From Duganella sp. Leaf126 (lineage in GTDB: Bacteria > Pseudomonadota > Gammaproteobacteria > Burkholderiales > Burkholderiaceae_D), in the NCBI RefSeq assembly GCF_001423125.1, contig NZ_LMNW01000012.1, forward strand, positions 626,772 to 690,771: a stretch of 64,000 nt of DNA. Reading direction: 5' to 3'. The notes under the pieces were generated by a model that ran no database searches, had not been told where the DNA came from, and saw only the letters and a program-made list of their open reading frames with translations. Below, piece by piece: positions 45,622 through 56,063 of this stretch (positions within the stretch are counted from its first letter, which is position 1; each line of letters opens with the position of its first letter). The position numbers and the translations under genes were made by a program.

Positions 45622-47007
45622 ATGTTCCAAAAATATATACAACCGATTTTCCTGTATCTGCTGCGCAGTTGCCGCAATGGCGTCGAGACCGTGCGCGCCC
45701 TGTCGTGGTCCGAGGTGCGCGACCTGGTGCTGTTCGCCCACCGCCGCCTGCGCGAGGAGAGCCTGCCGCAGGTGGCCGGCAGCCTGACCTTCACCACCGT
45801 GTTCGCGCTGGTGCCGCTGCTGACGATCGCGCTGGCCATCTTCACGACCTTCCCCATGTTCAATACCTTCCGCGCGTCGCTGGAAGCGTATTTCGTGCAG
45901 AGCGTGATGCCGAAGACGATTTCGGCCACCATCCTCAACTACCTGACCATGTTTGCGTCGAAGGCGACGCGGCTGTCGGCGGTCGGTGCGGTGGCGCTGA
46001 TCTTCACGTCGATCGCGATGATGAACCTGATCGAGCGCGTGTTCAACCGCATCTGGCGCGTGCGCGGAGAGCGCAGCTGGACCCGTCGCATACTCGTCTA
46101 CTGGGCCATCATCACGCTGGGGCCGCTGCTGATCGGGGTCTCGCTCACGCTGTCGTCCACCGTGTTCATGGCCACGTCCGACCTGTTCGACAAGATACCG
46201 GTGCTGGGCGCCATCGTGTACACGTTTGCCTCGCTGGCCGTGACCACGGTCAGCTTCACCTTGCTGTACGTGGCCGTGCCCAATCGCGACGTCGACTGGC
46301 ACGACGCGGCCTGGGGCGGGCTGGTGGCCGGGGTGGCGTTCGAACTGGCCAAGCGCGGCTTTGCCATCTTCATTACCCAGTTCCCCACGTATTCCAAGAT
46401 TTATGGCGCGCTGGCGGCCTTGCCGCTGTTCCTGGTATGGATCTATGTGTCGTGGGTAATCACGCTGGTCGGCGCCTTGCTGGTGGCGGCGCTGCCGGTG
46501 GTCAAGTACGAGCGCTGGTGGCACGAAGCCAAGCCCGGCGGCGAATTCGTCGATGCGATGGCGATCCTGAAGGTGCTGTATCTGGCCTGCAAGTGCGGCG
46601 ATACCGCGCTGGTCAGCGCCGGCGCCATCCGCAGCCGTACCCGCCTCGGCTTCGACGAGATGGATACGCTGCTGGAAAAAATGCTGGCCGAAGGCTGGGT
46701 GGGGCGGGTCCAGGTGCCGGCGCCACGCCGCGTGCAATGGGGCAAGCGGGTGTCCGACGGCAGCGACCACTGGGTGCTCTTGGCCAATGTCGACAAGCTT
46801 ACGCTGGCCGAAGTCTACCGCCTGTTCGTGTTCGGCGGCATGGCCGTCAATGCCGGCGTGATCGACGACCAGATCGGCGATGGCGACGAGCGCGACCGGC
46901 AGGCCGCGCGCGAAGCGGCCCAGCTGGCGCGCGTGGTGGAAAGTGCTGTCGAAACCGGCCTCGGCAAAAGCGTCGCCGACCATTTCGGTCCCGTCGATTG
47001 CCGCTGA
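45622..47007 (+). CDS. YihY/virulence factor BrkB family membrane protein
   Basis: With the start at 45622 this is a 461-residue protein. Six membrane helices lie in the first 300 residues (including SLTFTTVFALVPLLTIALAI, ALIFTSIAMMNLIERVFNRIW and LAALPLFLVWIYVSWVITLVGALL). A cytoplasmic C-terminal domain of about 150 residues follows. The family was once called RNase BN in error; its function is unknown. The open frame extends to a GTG at 45547 and an ATG at 45559. No clear ribosome site decides; 45622 gives the usual compact N-terminus (MFQKYIQPIFLYLL). The C-terminal part is longer than in E. coli YihY. Confidence 0.83.
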   Translation: MFQKYIQPIFLYLLRSCRNGVETVRALSWSEVRDLVLFAHRRLREESLPQVAGSLTFTTVFALVPLLTIALAIFTTFPMFNTFRASLEAYFVQSVMPKTISATILNYLTMFASKATRLSAVGAVALIFTSIAMMNLIERVFNRIWRVRGERSWTRRILVYWAIITLGPLLIGVSLTLSSTVFMATSDLFDKIPVLGAIVYTFASLAVTTVSFTLLYVAVPNRDVDWHDAAWGGLVAGVAFELAKRGFAIFITQFPTYSKIYGALAALPLFLVWIYVSWVITLVGALLVAALPVVKYERWWHEAKPGGEFVDAMAILKVLYLACKCGDTALVSAGAIRSRTRLGFDEMDTLLEKMLAEGWVGRVQVPAPRRVQWGKRVSDGSDHWVLLANVDKLTLAEVYRLFVFGGMAVNAGVIDDQIGDGDERDRQAAREAAQLARVVESAVETGLGKSVADHFGPVDCR

Positions 47008-47202
47008 GCCAGCTTCTGCGGGCCTGCTTCGCTGCGACGCAGCATAAATAGTCTGCCCGTGCGCAGCAAAATCGTGCGCAGTGCCGGGGCGCGGCGCTGG
47101 ATTTTTCGACTGGCATAAGCTACATTTCTTACAGCTTAATCATTACAATAAACAATGACATCTTCAACCCACGAAGCCTCTCAGCGGACAGGACGGTCAA
47201 AC

Positions 47203-47661
47203 ATGAAAGTCTCCGAAATCCTGCAGGTCAAAGGCAGCATCCTTTACACCATCTCGCCCGATCAACCCCTGGCCGAAGCAGCCGACATCATGGCGGAAAA
47301 GGACATCGGCTCACTGGTCGTCATGGAATTCGGCGACCTGGTCGGCATGCTGACGTTCCGTGAAGTGCTGCGCGCGCTGCACGACAATGCCGGCAATATC
47401 GGCGGCGGCACCGTGCGCAAGCACATGGACGACTACCCGATCACGGTCACGCCCGATACCGAGGTCAATGAAGTGCGCCGCATCATGCTGGAAAAGCACG
47501 CGCGCTATCTGCCGGTGATGAATGCCAAGACCATCCTGGGCGTGATCTCGTTTTACGACGTGGCGCGCGCGGTGCTGGAAGCGCAAAGCTTCGAGAACCG
47601 CATGCTCAAGGCGTACATCCGTGACTGGCCTGGCGACCAGGCCGAAAACCACCCTGATTGA
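47203..47661 (+). CDS. Two-CBS-domain protein
   Basis: This 152-residue protein is made almost entirely of a CBS-domain pair (about 3-62 and 72-128: MKVSEIL, MAEKDIGSLVVMEFGDLVGMLT, MLEKHARYLPVMNAKTILGVISFYDV). CBS pairs bind adenosine nucleotides and often regulate enzymes or channels; stand-alone versions are presumed energy or redox sensors. The ATG at 47203 has AGGACGG upstream. An earlier in-frame ATG at 47155 has no ribosome site and adds a non-conserved Ser/Thr stretch. The partner is unknown. Confidence 0.9.
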   Translation: MKVSEILQVKGSILYTISPDQPLAEAADIMAEKDIGSLVVMEFGDLVGMLTFREVLRALHDNAGNIGGGTVRKHMDDYPITVTPDTEVNEVRRIMLEKHARYLPVMNAKTILGVISFYDVARAVLEAQSFENRMLKAYIRDWPGDQAENHPD

Positions 47662-47817
47662 AAGAGGGCAGCGGCGCGCACAGGCTGCTGCGCGGCCCGC
47701 GCGCGCCGCCGCCGTGCCGCTCGGACGGCGTTGAGACTGCGCTAGTGACGGCGATGGCGCATCGCGCGCGACGGTGTAGCGCGTTTGCTTGCGTGCCGGA
47801 TCCGGCGGCTGCCAGCG

Positions 47818-50103
47818 TCAGCGGCCACCATTGAGCCAGTCCGCCAGCGCGTCCGCCTTCATCGGGCGCGCGAACAGAAAGCCTTGCGCCAGCGGGCAGC
47901 CCAGGGCGTGCAAAATGTGCGCCTGGCGTTCGTCTTCCACGCCTTCGGCAATCACCGTCAATCCCAGGTTGCGTCCCAGCTGTATCACCATCTCGGCGAT
48001 GCTGCTCCCGCGCGCCGAGCCGGTAATTTCGGTCACGAACGTGCGGTCGATCTTGAGCCTGTCCACCTGCAGGCGCTGCAAATAGGACAGCGACGAAAAG
48101 CCGGTGCCGAAATCGTCGATCGCAATCGATACCCCGGTTTCCTTGATCTGGTCCAGCATCTCGATCAGCAGGTCCGGCTCTTCCATCGCCATCGATTCGG
48201 TGATCTCCAGTTCGATGTTGCGCGGCGGTGCGCCGGTTTCCTCGAGCGCGCGGCGCAGCATGTCGAGGAAATGCGGATGGCGGAACTGCACCTGCGAGAC
48301 ATTGACCGACATGACGAAGTCGAGGTGGCCGGCAGCGCGCACGGCCACCAGTTCGCGGCACGCGGTGCGCAGCACCCATTCGCCGAGGTCGATGATCAGG
48401 CCGGAATACTCGGCAATCGGAATGAAGCGGTCGGGCGAGACGAACTTGCCGTCTTCGGTCTGCCAGCGCAGCAGCGCTTCGGCGCCCACCGGACGGCGGG
48501 TTTCCAGGTCGATCTGCGGCTGGTACATGACGAACAGCTGGCGCTGGCCGAAGGCCGTGCGCAGCGCGTGCATCATGCGCACCCGTTCGCGGATTTCCAC
48601 GCCCATCGCGCGAGAAAAATAGCAGTAGCCGGCGCGCTGCTGCGACTTGGCGCGTTTCAGGGCGATGTCGGCGTCCTTCAGCGCATCGCCGCCGGTGCCT
48701 TCGTGGTCGTCCAGGCGCACCAGGCCCAGCGTGGCCGAGATCTGCACGTCCTGGCCGTCGATGCGGAACGGCCGCTGGAACATCGCCAGCAGCACGGCCG
48801 GCGTCACCACGCTGGAGTCGCCCAGCAGCGCGAAGATATCGCCGCCGATGCGCGCCGCCGTTACCTGTCGTCCCAGTTCGGCCTGCAGCCGGTTGGCCAC
48901 CGATACCAGCAGCAGATCGCCGAACTGATGGCCCAGCGCGTCATTGGTCTCGGCGAAGTGGTCGAGATCGACCAGCGCCAGCGTGGCCTGGTCGTGCCCC
49001 GGCTGGGCTGCAGCGGCCAGCCGTTCCTCGAGCATTTCCAGCAACCGGGTTCGGTTGGGTAGTTTCGACAACTGGTCGTAGAACGCCGCGTCGTGCAGGT
49101 GGCTGACCAGTTCCACGTTGTCCAGTCCGACAGCCACGTTGCCGCAAAAGACGTCGAGCAGGCGTTCGTCGATGTCGGTGGGCGCTTGCGCGACATCGAG
49201 GCAGGCCACGAAATCGCGGCTGGCCTTGCCGGCAAAGTAGAGCGTGATGGCGTCCGCCGCATAGACATTGCGCTGCTGCGCCATCGCCTGTTCCATCAGC
49301 GCGCGCAGGCGGCTGTCGGCCAGCGGCGCGTGCTGCTGCAGCGCGTTGCGGCCAAGATGGGCGTACCGGCCGCAGGCGGCCATCACCATCAGCTCGTCGC
49401 AGTCGCCGTCGCCGGGGCAGTCCTTGACGCACAAGACGCCGCTGGCGGCAATGCCGAGCAGGTCGCCGATCTGGGCCAGCACGCCGGTGGCGAAGTCCTG
49501 CACGCCGTGCAGCGCCATCAGCTCGGTGCTGGCGTGCACGATCTGGTTCAGGCCGCGCCGGCTGTCGTCGATCTTGCGGATCTGTTCGTAAGAGCGGATG
49601 GCCGACGTCACGGTCGTGTACAGCTTGATGCGGGTGAGCTCGGACTTGGTCTTGTAGTCGTTGATGTCGAAATCGCGGATGGCGTCGATCTCGGGCGCGT
49701 AGCCGGGCTGGCCGGTGCGCAGGATGATGCGCACGTCGGCCAGCTTGAGCGTTTCGCGGATGTGGCGCACCAGGTGCAGGCCGGCGTCGTCCTGCTCCAT
49801 CACCACGTCGAGCAGGATGACGGCGATGTCGTCTTCGCTGCGCAGCAGGTCGCGGGCCTGGGCGGCCGAATACGCGTGCAGGAATTCCAGCGGCCGGCCC
49901 TGCATGTCGAGATTGCCGAGAGCAAAAGTGGTGGTCGAATGGACATCTTCGTCATCATCGACGATCATCACCCGCCAGACGCCGGTGGCGCTGGCATCGG
50001 TCGGTTCCGCAGGCTGCTCGTCGAGGAATACCAGGTCGTCTTGATCATCCTTGGCCGTTGCCGCGATGTCGCGCTGGCCAGGAGGGGTGATCGGTTGGGG
50101 CAT
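47818..50103 (-). CDS. Response regulator with DUF3369, degenerate GGDEF and EAL domains
   Basis: This 761-residue c-di-GMP signalling protein has a receiver domain (about 44-170, phospho-acceptor Asp99 in LLDVVM), DUF3369 (about 190-330, a GAF-like sensor with a Cys-containing [10 protein letters not shown] loop) and a GGDEF-like domain (about 340-490). The active-site motif of the latter reads GGDIF (420-424), so cyclase activity is unlikely. An EAL domain (about 510-755) follows with EALLR (542-546), NVSQ, EITES, DDFGTG (663-668) and AEGVE intact, so phosphodiesterase activity is likely. No kinase is adjacent. GGAGACGCG precedes the ATG. Confidence 0.92.
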   Translation of the reverse strand: MPQPITPPGQRDIAATAKDDQDDLVFLDEQPAEPTDASATGVWRVMIVDDDEDVHSTTTFALGNLDMQGRPLEFLHAYSAAQARDLLRSEDDIAVILLDVVMEQDDAGLHLVRHIRETLKLADVRIILRTGQPGYAPEIDAIRDFDINDYKTKSELTRIKLYTTVTSAIRSYEQIRKIDDSRRGLNQIVHASTELMALHGVQDFATGVLAQIGDLLGIAASGVLCVKDCPGDGDCDELMVMAACGRYAHLGRNALQQHAPLADSRLRALMEQAMAQQRNVYAADAITLYFAGKASRDFVACLDVAQAPTDIDERLLDVFCGNVAVGLDNVELVSHLHDAAFYDQLSKLPNRTRLLEMLEERLAAAAQPGHDQATLALVDLDHFAETNDALGHQFGDLLLVSVANRLQAELGRQVTAARIGGDIFALLGDSSVVTPAVLLAMFQRPFRIDGQDVQISATLGLVRLDDHEGTGGDALKDADIALKRAKSQQRAGYCYFSRAMGVEIRERVRMMHALRTAFGQRQLFVMYQPQIDLETRRPVGAEALLRWQTEDGKFVSPDRFIPIAEYSGLIIDLGEWVLRTACRELVAVRAAGHLDFVMSVNVSQVQFRHPHFLDMLRRALEETGAPPRNIELEITESMAMEEPDLLIEMLDQIKETGVSIAIDDFGTGFSSLSYLQRLQVDRLKIDRTFVTEITGSARGSSIAEMVIQLGRNLGLTVIAEGVEDERQAHILHALGCPLAQGFLFARPMKADALADWLNGGR

Positions 50104-50312
50104 GTGTCGCGTCTCCAGGATTGCTCGGTTTTCTCTTGAGTAAGTATATAGCCTATTGTTTAAAACAACTCGAATTTCCCCATTATCGACCCGGCACTGC
50201 GCCTGCGGGGACCCGCGAGCGGCATCATTGCAACAATGACTGCGGCCACGCAGCGCCTTGCCGGGCTGTTAGAATGTGGAACTTTCTTACTATTTCCAAA
50301 GATTCTCTTCCT

Positions 50313-51410
50313 ATGTCCGGTAATACATTTGGCAAATTGTTTTCTGTAACGACCTTCGGCGAATCGCACGGGCCGGCGATCGGTTGCGTCATCGATGGCT
50401 GTCCGCCGGGCCTGGCCTTGTCGGAAGCCGATATCCAGCCCGAACTGGACCGCCGCAAACCGGGCACGTCGCGCCACGTTACGCAGCGTCAGGAATCGGA
50501 TACGGTGGAAATCCTGTCGGGCGTGTACCAGGGCGTGACGACCGGCACGCCGATCGCGCTGCTGATCCGTAACGAAGACCAGCGCAGCAAGGACTACGGC
50601 AATATCGCCGAGAGCTTCCGTCCCGGTCATGCCGACTACACCTACTGGCACAAGTATGGCGTGCGCGATCCGCGCGGCGGCGGCCGCTCGTCTGCGCGCC
50701 TGACCGCGCCCATCGTCGGTGCAGCCGCCGTGGCCAAGAAGTGGTTGCAGCAGCAGTACGGCACCACGTTCGCCGGTTGCATGAGCCAGCTGGGTGATAT
50801 TGTGGTTCCGTTCCAGGACTGGGCCCATGTGCACGACAACCCGTTTTTTGCCGCCAGCGCGGACGCCGCCCTGATCGCGCAGATGGAAGCGACCATGGAC
50901 GCGCTGCGCAAGGCTGGCGACTCGATCGGCGCCCGCATCGACGTGGTGGCGCGCAATGTGCCGGTGGGCCTGGGCCAGCCGATTTACGACAAGCTCGACG
51001 CCGACATCGCGTACGCGATGATGGGAATTAACGCCGTCAAGGGTGTGGAAATCGGCGCCGGCTTCGCCTCGGTGGCGCAGAAGGGCACGCAGCACGGCGA
51101 CGAGCTGACGCCGCAGGGGTTTATCGGCAATAACGCGGGCGGCGTGCTGGGCGGCATCTCGACCGGCCAGGACATCACGGTATCGATCGCCATCAAGCCG
51201 ACGTCGTCGATCCGGACGCCGCGCCAGTCGATCGACAAGGCAGGGCAGCCGCAGCTGGTGGAGACCTTCGGCCGCCACGATCCGTGCGTGGGCATCCGCG
51301 CCACGCCGATCGCCGAAGCCATGCTGGCGCTGGTGCTGATCGACCACGCGCTGATGCACCGCGCCCAGTGCGGCGACGTCAAGGTATCCACCCCCGATAT
51401 CGCGCGCTGA
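50313..51410 (+). CDS. aroC: Chorismate synthase
   Basis: This 365-residue enzyme performs the last shikimate-pathway step, EPSP to chorismate, with reduced FMN. The start [20 protein letters not shown] and the [11 protein letters not shown] segment (near 127) with [17 protein letters not shown] near 320 are hallmark regions. Length is normal. An open frame extends upstream to 50121, but ATG 50313 gives the canonical N-terminus. No good ribosome site is visible. It lies divergent to the REC-EAL gene and converges with the HDOD gene. Confidence 0.97.
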   Translation: MSGNTFGKLFSVTTFGESHGPAIGCVIDGCPPGLALSEADIQPELDRRKPGTSRHVTQRQESDTVEILSGVYQGVTTGTPIALLIRNEDQRSKDYGNIAESFRPGHADYTYWHKYGVRDPRGGGRSSARLTAPIVGAAAVAKKWLQQQYGTTFAGCMSQLGDIVVPFQDWAHVHDNPFFAASADAALIAQMEATMDALRKAGDSIGARIDVVARNVPVGLGQPIYDKLDADIAYAMMGINAVKGVEIGAGFASVAQKGTQHGDELTPQGFIGNNAGGVLGGISTGQDITVSIAIKPTSSIRTPRQSIDKAGQPQLVETFGRHDPCVGIRATPIAEAMLALVLIDHALMHRAQCGDVKVSTPDIAR

Positions 51411-51449
51411 CGCGTTTCGTCTTGCCCGGCGCGGGCAGCGCGGCGGCTG

Positions 51450-53027
51450 TCAGCTGCGCGCAGCGCCGGCGACCGTGGTGGCGCTCTCCTGCCGGTGGCG
51501 GCGCTCGGCCGCCCGCACCACCATCATGCGCAGGTCGTTGAGCAGCGCGAACTCGGTGGGACTGAGCTGGATCGGCGGGAAGGTGTCGTCCCAGTCGCCG
51601 TACAGGAAGCCGGTGGCCTGGCCGTTGTAAGAGAGCGGGATGATGACGAAGCTGTGGGCTTGCGCCAGCGAGGTTTTCCACCACAGCGGCAGCTTGGCGG
51701 CAAACTTGGCGTCGCGCGCATTTTCGATGAAGATCACGCGGTCGCTATTGAGGGCGGCGTGGAAGACGTTCGGTTCGTAGGCGTCGTCGAAACTCATTGC
51801 CGCCAGCAGCTCGCCGCTGTCGTCGCCAAAGCAGATGCGCGCCGCGTACCGGTTATCGCGGCGGTTGCGCACGAAGGCGATGGCGCGCGAAAATTCCAGC
51901 CCCTTGTACAAGGTCTCCAGCGCGACCTGCACCATCTGGCCGGGACTGGCCGTCTCCAGCATGTCGCGCATGTCGGCCAGCCCGGCCAGCAGGATCTTGT
52001 TGCCGGCTGCGCGCTGGCGACTTTGCGCCTGCGCGCGCGCCTGCCGCTCTTCCGGACGCGAGAGCGGAGCGATGGTCAGATCGATGGCCGCCAGCGTGCG
52101 CGCCTGTTCGACGGCGGCCGTCAGGCTGTCCGGCGCCATGCCCAGCATCGGCGCGTACTGCGCGATCAGTGTTTGCACCTGCGCCGCGCCGGCCGCGTCG
52201 TCGTGCCACAGCGATTCGGCGCACCGGGCGGCCATGGTCGACATGCCCGCTACCCAGTCGGCCGGCTCGGCCACCTCGGACATCTCCGCAACGTCGGCCA
52301 TCTCTGCCACGTCGGCCATCCCGGCCTGATCGGCGTGCGCAGCCGGCTCGATGCGGCGCATGCCGTTCACCAGGCGCGCGGGCAGCCGCCAGTGCAGCGC
52401 GGCGGCATGGCCGAGCTGCTCGATGCTCAGGCCCAGCATGGCCGGCGCCACCGCTTCGATGCTCGAGCCTTCGTCGTCGGCGCGGCGCTGCAGCGCCAGC
52501 CAGCGCTCGGGCATGTAAAAGGTGAGCATCATGCGTCCCAGCGTGTGCAGCATCGCGCACACCACCGCTTCCTCGCCGCGCGGGTTGTGCGCTGCGGCGG
52601 CAATCTGCTGCGCGACCATGCCTGCCAGGACCGCCTTTTCCATCTCGATATGGGCGACCGAGGCGTCGCCGGCTGCCGTGTCGGCGGCGATTTCCTCGAT
52701 CAGCTTGAGGCCCAGCGCCAGGTGACCGATGGCGTCGGTCCCGAGCACCACCACGGCCTTGGACACCGTATCGACGTGCTGGCCGAAGGCCGAATACATG
52801 CTGCTGTTGGCCAGCCGCAGCACCTTGTTGGTCAGGACCGGGTCGGACAGCACCGTGTTGGTCATATTGAAGGCCTGGTCGTCCTCGCCGCGCATGGCGC
52901 CGAGGATGGCCGTGATGGCCTTGGCAAAGCCGGGCATGTCACCGCGCCGGCGCGTGCATTCCCACAGCTGCGCCAGCGTCTGCTCGCCCTGGTCACCGAT
53001 GGCGGCGATGATTGGCGCCATGCTCAT
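51450..53027 (-). CDS. HDOD-domain signalling protein with GAF-like C-terminus
   Basis: This 525-residue protein has an HDOD domain (about 15-220; LANSSMYSAFGQHVDTVSKAVVVLG, AMLHTLGRMMLTFYMPE) that lacks the catalytic HD pair of true phosphohydrolases. A linker with the short repeat MADVAE (about 235-255) follows, and a GAF-like C-terminal domain (about 335-505; LYKGLEFSRAIAFVRNR, LPLWWKTSLAQAHSFVIIPL). HDOD proteins act as signalling scaffolds in c-di-GMP, competence and biofilm circuits. The start ATG overlaps the stop of the PAS-GGDEF-EAL gene (ATGA), so the two are made together. Confidence 0.88.
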   Translation of the reverse strand: MSMAPIIAAIGDQGEQTLAQLWECTRRRGDMPGFAKAITAILGAMRGEDDQAFNMTNTVLSDPVLTNKVLRLANSSMYSAFGQHVDTVSKAVVVLGTDAIGHLALGLKLIEEIAADTAAGDASVAHIEMEKAVLAGMVAQQIAAAAHNPRGEEAVVCAMLHTLGRMMLTFYMPERWLALQRRADDEGSSIEAVAPAMLGLSIEQLGHAAALHWRLPARLVNGMRRIEPAAHADQAGMADVAEMADVAEMSEVAEPADWVAGMSTMAARCAESLWHDDAAGAAQVQTLIAQYAPMLGMAPDSLTAAVEQARTLAAIDLTIAPLSRPEERQARAQAQSRQRAAGNKILLAGLADMRDMLETASPGQMVQVALETLYKGLEFSRAIAFVRNRRDNRYAARICFGDDSGELLAAMSFDDAYEPNVFHAALNSDRVIFIENARDAKFAAKLPLWWKTSLAQAHSFVIIPLSYNGQATGFLYGDWDDTFPPIQLSPTEFALLNDLRMMVVRAAERRHRQESATTVAGAARS

Positions 53028-54784
53028 GGCGCCACCTGCTGCGACGCCGTGCTGACAGTCGGGATATCGTGCGGCACCAGCTTGGCGTGCATGCTGTCGC
53101 GCAGCGCGGCCAGGGCGACATTGGCCGGCATCGGCTTGCCGGTCAGGTAACCCTGGATGTACTGGCAGCCGCGCTGTTCGAGCCAGCCCAGCTGCTCGGC
53201 AGTTTCCACGCCTTCGGCCACCACCGACAGGTCGAGGTGACGCGCCAGGTCGAGTACCGTGCTGCAGATGGCGCCATCCTTCTGCGACGCCGGCAGGTCG
53301 CGGATGAAGGCGCGGTCGATCTTGAGCACGGAAATCGGAAAGCGCTTGAGGTAGGCCAGCGACGAGTAGCCGGTGCCGAAATCGTCGATGGCGATGCGGG
53401 CGCCGCGCTCGGCCATCCTCGACAGTATCGTTTCCGCATGCACGGGATCGACCATCAGCGTACCTTCCGTGATTTCGAGTATCAGCCGTTCGCCGGGCAG
53501 GCCGGAAAAGGCCAGGGCTTCGTCCAGCACGCCAAGAAACTTATCGTTGCGGAACTGGCGCGGGCTGATGTTGACCGAGATGTAGAGGCTGCGTTTTGCC
53601 ACTTCCTCGAACTGGCGCAGCTGCACGCAGGCCGCCTTCAGCGCCCAGGCGCCCAGCAGGTTGATCAGGCCATTGGCTTCGGCGATCGGAATGAAGCGCA
53701 CCGGCGGCACCATGCCCAGCGTGGGGTGCTTCCAGCGCATCAGCGTCTCGAACCCCTGGATCTCGCAGCCGGGGGCGTCGACGATGGGCTGGTAGTACAG
53801 CAGGAACTCGCCTTCGCGCACGGCCTGGAACATTGCCGCCTCGAGCGAGATGTCGTGCTGCTGCGGTCCGGCCTGCGTCGGGCTGTAGATCACGCAGCGG
53901 GCCTTGCCGGTTTGCTTGGCGCGCGACATGGCAGCGTCGGCCAGCGCCACCAGCCGCACTTCGTCTTCCGCGTGCTCCGGGTAGACCGATACGCCCACCG
54001 ACGCGCCGACATAAATGGTGTGCTTGTCGATCTCGAACGGCGACTGCAGGGCGGCGATCAGCCGTCCGGCAACCAGCTTGATCTGGGCTTCGGCGTGGGT
54101 GCCGGTCAGGATGGCGACAAACTCGTCGCCGCCCACGCGCGCCAGCGTGTCGCTGTCGCGCAGGGTCTTGCGCAAGCGGGCGGCGGCCATCTGCAGCAGC
54201 GCGTCGCCAGCCGGGTGACCGAGGCCGTCGTTGACTTTCTTGAATCCGTCAAGGCCGATGGTGGCGACCGCGAAGCCCTGGCCCGAGCGGCGCGCATTGG
54301 CGATCACCATGCGGATACGGTCCGACAGCAGCAGGCGGTTGGGCAGGCCGGTGAGGGCGTCGTGCGTGGCCAGATGGCGCAAGCGTTCTTCGGTTGCCTG
54401 CTGCTCCGACAGGTCGCGGCCCACCACCAGCATCGCCGGCGCTTGCGCCAGAGCGGACGGCGTCAGGCAGGTGATGCGCAAGGCGTGCCAGACGTCGGTT
54501 TCCGGCGCCCTGATGCGCACCTGCACCGTCTGCGGCAGGCGCGTGGCCAGCGTCGCAGACAGCGCTGCGGACAGCGCCGCCTGGTCGTCGTCGCACACCA
54601 GGCGCGCCAGCGGCAAGCCGGGCAACGGCGCCAGGCGACCGATCAACGCGGTCGCCCGCCTGCTGGCGAAGGTGAGGGTGCCGGCGCCGTTAAGCCGGAA
54701 CACGACGTCCCCCGCTTCCTCCATGAGATGGTCCAGCTCCTGGAGCATATCGTGCGGCGGCTGAGAGGAAGGATGCTGTTGCAT
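53024..54784 (-). CDS. PAS-GGDEF-EAL protein with ETL variant
   Basis: This 586-residue protein has an N-terminal PAS-like domain (about 10-125), a GGDEF domain (about 135-300) and an EAL domain (about 315-565). The signature GGDEF (218-222) is present, but the metal-ligand Asp that normally starts the DxDxFK motif is replaced: the sequence is GLDGFKKVND (177-186). The EAL motif reads ETL (346-348); the Glu is kept and the other catalytic motifs (SVNISP, EITEG, DDFGTGYSSL, AEGVET) are intact. A phosphodiesterase is therefore likelier than a cyclase. It overlaps the downstream HDOD gene by 4 bases. Confidence 0.92.
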   Translation of the reverse strand: MQQHPSSQPPHDMLQELDHLMEEAGDVVFRLNGAGTLTFASRRATALIGRLAPLPGLPLARLVCDDDQAALSAALSATLATRLPQTVQVRIRAPETDVWHALRITCLTPSALAQAPAMLVVGRDLSEQQATEERLRHLATHDALTGLPNRLLLSDRIRMVIANARRSGQGFAVATIGLDGFKKVNDGLGHPAGDALLQMAAARLRKTLRDSDTLARVGGDEFVAILTGTHAEAQIKLVAGRLIAALQSPFEIDKHTIYVGASVGVSVYPEHAEDEVRLVALADAAMSRAKQTGKARCVIYSPTQAGPQQHDISLEAAMFQAVREGEFLLYYQPIVDAPGCEIQGFETLMRWKHPTLGMVPPVRFIPIAEANGLINLLGAWALKAACVQLRQFEEVAKRSLYISVNISPRQFRNDKFLGVLDEALAFSGLPGERLILEITEGTLMVDPVHAETILSRMAERGARIAIDDFGTGYSSLAYLKRFPISVLKIDRAFIRDLPASQKDGAICSTVLDLARHLDLSVVAEGVETAEQLGWLEQRGCQYIQGYLTGKPMPANVALAALRDSMHAKLVPHDIPTVSTASQQVAP

Positions 54785-55041
54785 TGCGAAAATCTGTGCT
54801 GTCGAAGGTTGAGGTGTGACATTCGGATATGCTGATCTTGCAATCCAGGGGGCACTCTAACATTTCTGCACGGCGATAGGCATGAAAATAAGCAACATTC
54901 TATGGAGTTCTGGTAATTTCTATTGAGAAATATCCAAAATAACACAAACAATGTTTTCTGCCGGCGCTGCGTCGCGCATCGCCGTGGCCCCAGTGCGGCA
55001 CGTATAATCACGCGCACGACGAACATTTATCCGACACCTCA
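54785..55041 (+). promoter_or_regulatory. Upstream region of upp with -10 element
   Basis: This gap contains an AT-rich block (about 54870-54955) and a perfect TATAAT at 55003-55008, 33 bases before the upp ATG. The -35 region at 17 bp is GC-rich and poor. The AT-rich block may belong to the promoter of the minus-strand PAS-GGDEF-EAL gene. No repeat or RNA gene was seen. Confidence 0.45.
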
Positions 55042-55692
55042 ATGAAACAAGATCCGCGCTTCCCGAACCTGTTCATCACCGACCATCCGCTGATCCAGCA
55101 TAAGCTCAGCCACATGCGCGCCAAGGACACGTCCACCCGCACCTTCCGCGACCTGCTCAAGGAAATCACGCTGCTGATGGGCTACGAGATCACGCGCGAC
55201 CTGCCGCTCACGACCCGCACCGTCGAAACGCCGCTGATGACCATCGATGCGCCGGTGATCGCCGGCCGCAAGCTGGCCATCGTGCCGATCCTGCGCGCCG
55301 GCATCGGGATGAGCGACGGGCTGCTGGACCTGGTGCCGTCGGCGCGGGTAGGGCACATTGGCGTGTTCCGCGATCCGGCCACGCATCAGCCGGTCGAATA
55401 CATGGTGCGCCTGCCCGATACCGTGGAGCGCACATTCATCCTGTGCGATCCGATGGTGGCTACTGGTAACTCGGCAGTCCACGCCGTCGATGTACTCAAA
55501 AAACGCGGCGTAACCGATGAGCAGATCATCTTCCTGGCCCTGGTGGCAGCGCCGGAAGGCATCGACGTATTCCAGCGGTCGCATCCGGGCGTGAAAGTGT
55601 ACTGCGCCGCGCTCGACTCGCACCTCGACGATCACGCCTACATCGTGCCGGGCCTCGGCGATGCCGGCGACCGTATCTTCGGCACCAAGTAA
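55042..55692 (+). CDS. upp: Uracil phosphoribosyltransferase
   Basis: This 216-residue enzyme salvages uracil to UMP with PRPP. The family features are present: [20 protein letters not shown] opening ([16 protein letters not shown]), [19 protein letters not shown] near 88-107, the PRPP loop [10 protein letters not shown] near 139-148 and the C-terminal [16 protein letters not shown] stop and a 2-base gap separate it from the HPt gene, so they share a message. Confidence 0.96.
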   Translation: MKQDPRFPNLFITDHPLIQHKLSHMRAKDTSTRTFRDLLKEITLLMGYEITRDLPLTTRTVETPLMTIDAPVIAGRKLAIVPILRAGIGMSDGLLDLVPSARVGHIGVFRDPATHQPVEYMVRLPDTVERTFILCDPMVATGNSAVHAVDVLKKRGVTDEQIIFLALVAAPEGIDVFQRSHPGVKVYCAALDSHLDDHAYIVPGLGDAGDRIFGTK

Positions 55693-55694
55693 CG

Positions 55695-56063
55695 ATGACT
55701 GCCTCGACCGATCCCGATTTCCGCGCGCGGCTGGCAGCGCTGAACGCCAAGTTTGCTGCCACCGTGCCCTCCACGATGGACAAGATTGCGCAAGCGCTGG
55801 CCGCCTGCAACGCCAGCATCGAGGATGGACAGCCAGGCGCAGAACCGCTGCACCAGTTGCACGAACTGCTGCACGGTGTGGCCGGCTCGGCCGGCACGTT
55901 CGGTTACGCGACCCTGGGCCAGGAGGCGCGCCGCATCGAGCAGCAGGTGCGCGCCGTGATGAAGCAAGGTAGCGGCTGGGCGCCGGTGCCGGCGCAGGTG
56001 GAACGGCTGTTGGCCTGGGCCGCGCGCGACCCTGGCGCCATCGAATTCGATACGAGCAATTAG
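55695..56063 (+). CDS. Histidine phosphotransfer (HPt) domain protein
   Basis: This 122-residue protein is a single HPt helical bundle. The phospho-acceptor candidate is His60 in LLHGVAGSAGTFGYATLG, which matches the HxxxGSAGTFG pattern, though the usual Lys after the His is Ala. HPt proteins relay phosphate between hybrid kinases and regulators. No hybrid kinase is near. It begins 2 bases after upp, an odd partner, and translation is probably coupled. Confidence 0.85.
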   Translation: MTASTDPDFRARLAALNAKFAATVPSTMDKIAQALAACNASIEDGQPGAEPLHQLHELLHGVAGSAGTFGYATLGQEARRIEQQVRAVMKQGSGWAPVPAQVERLLAWAARDPGAIEFDTSN

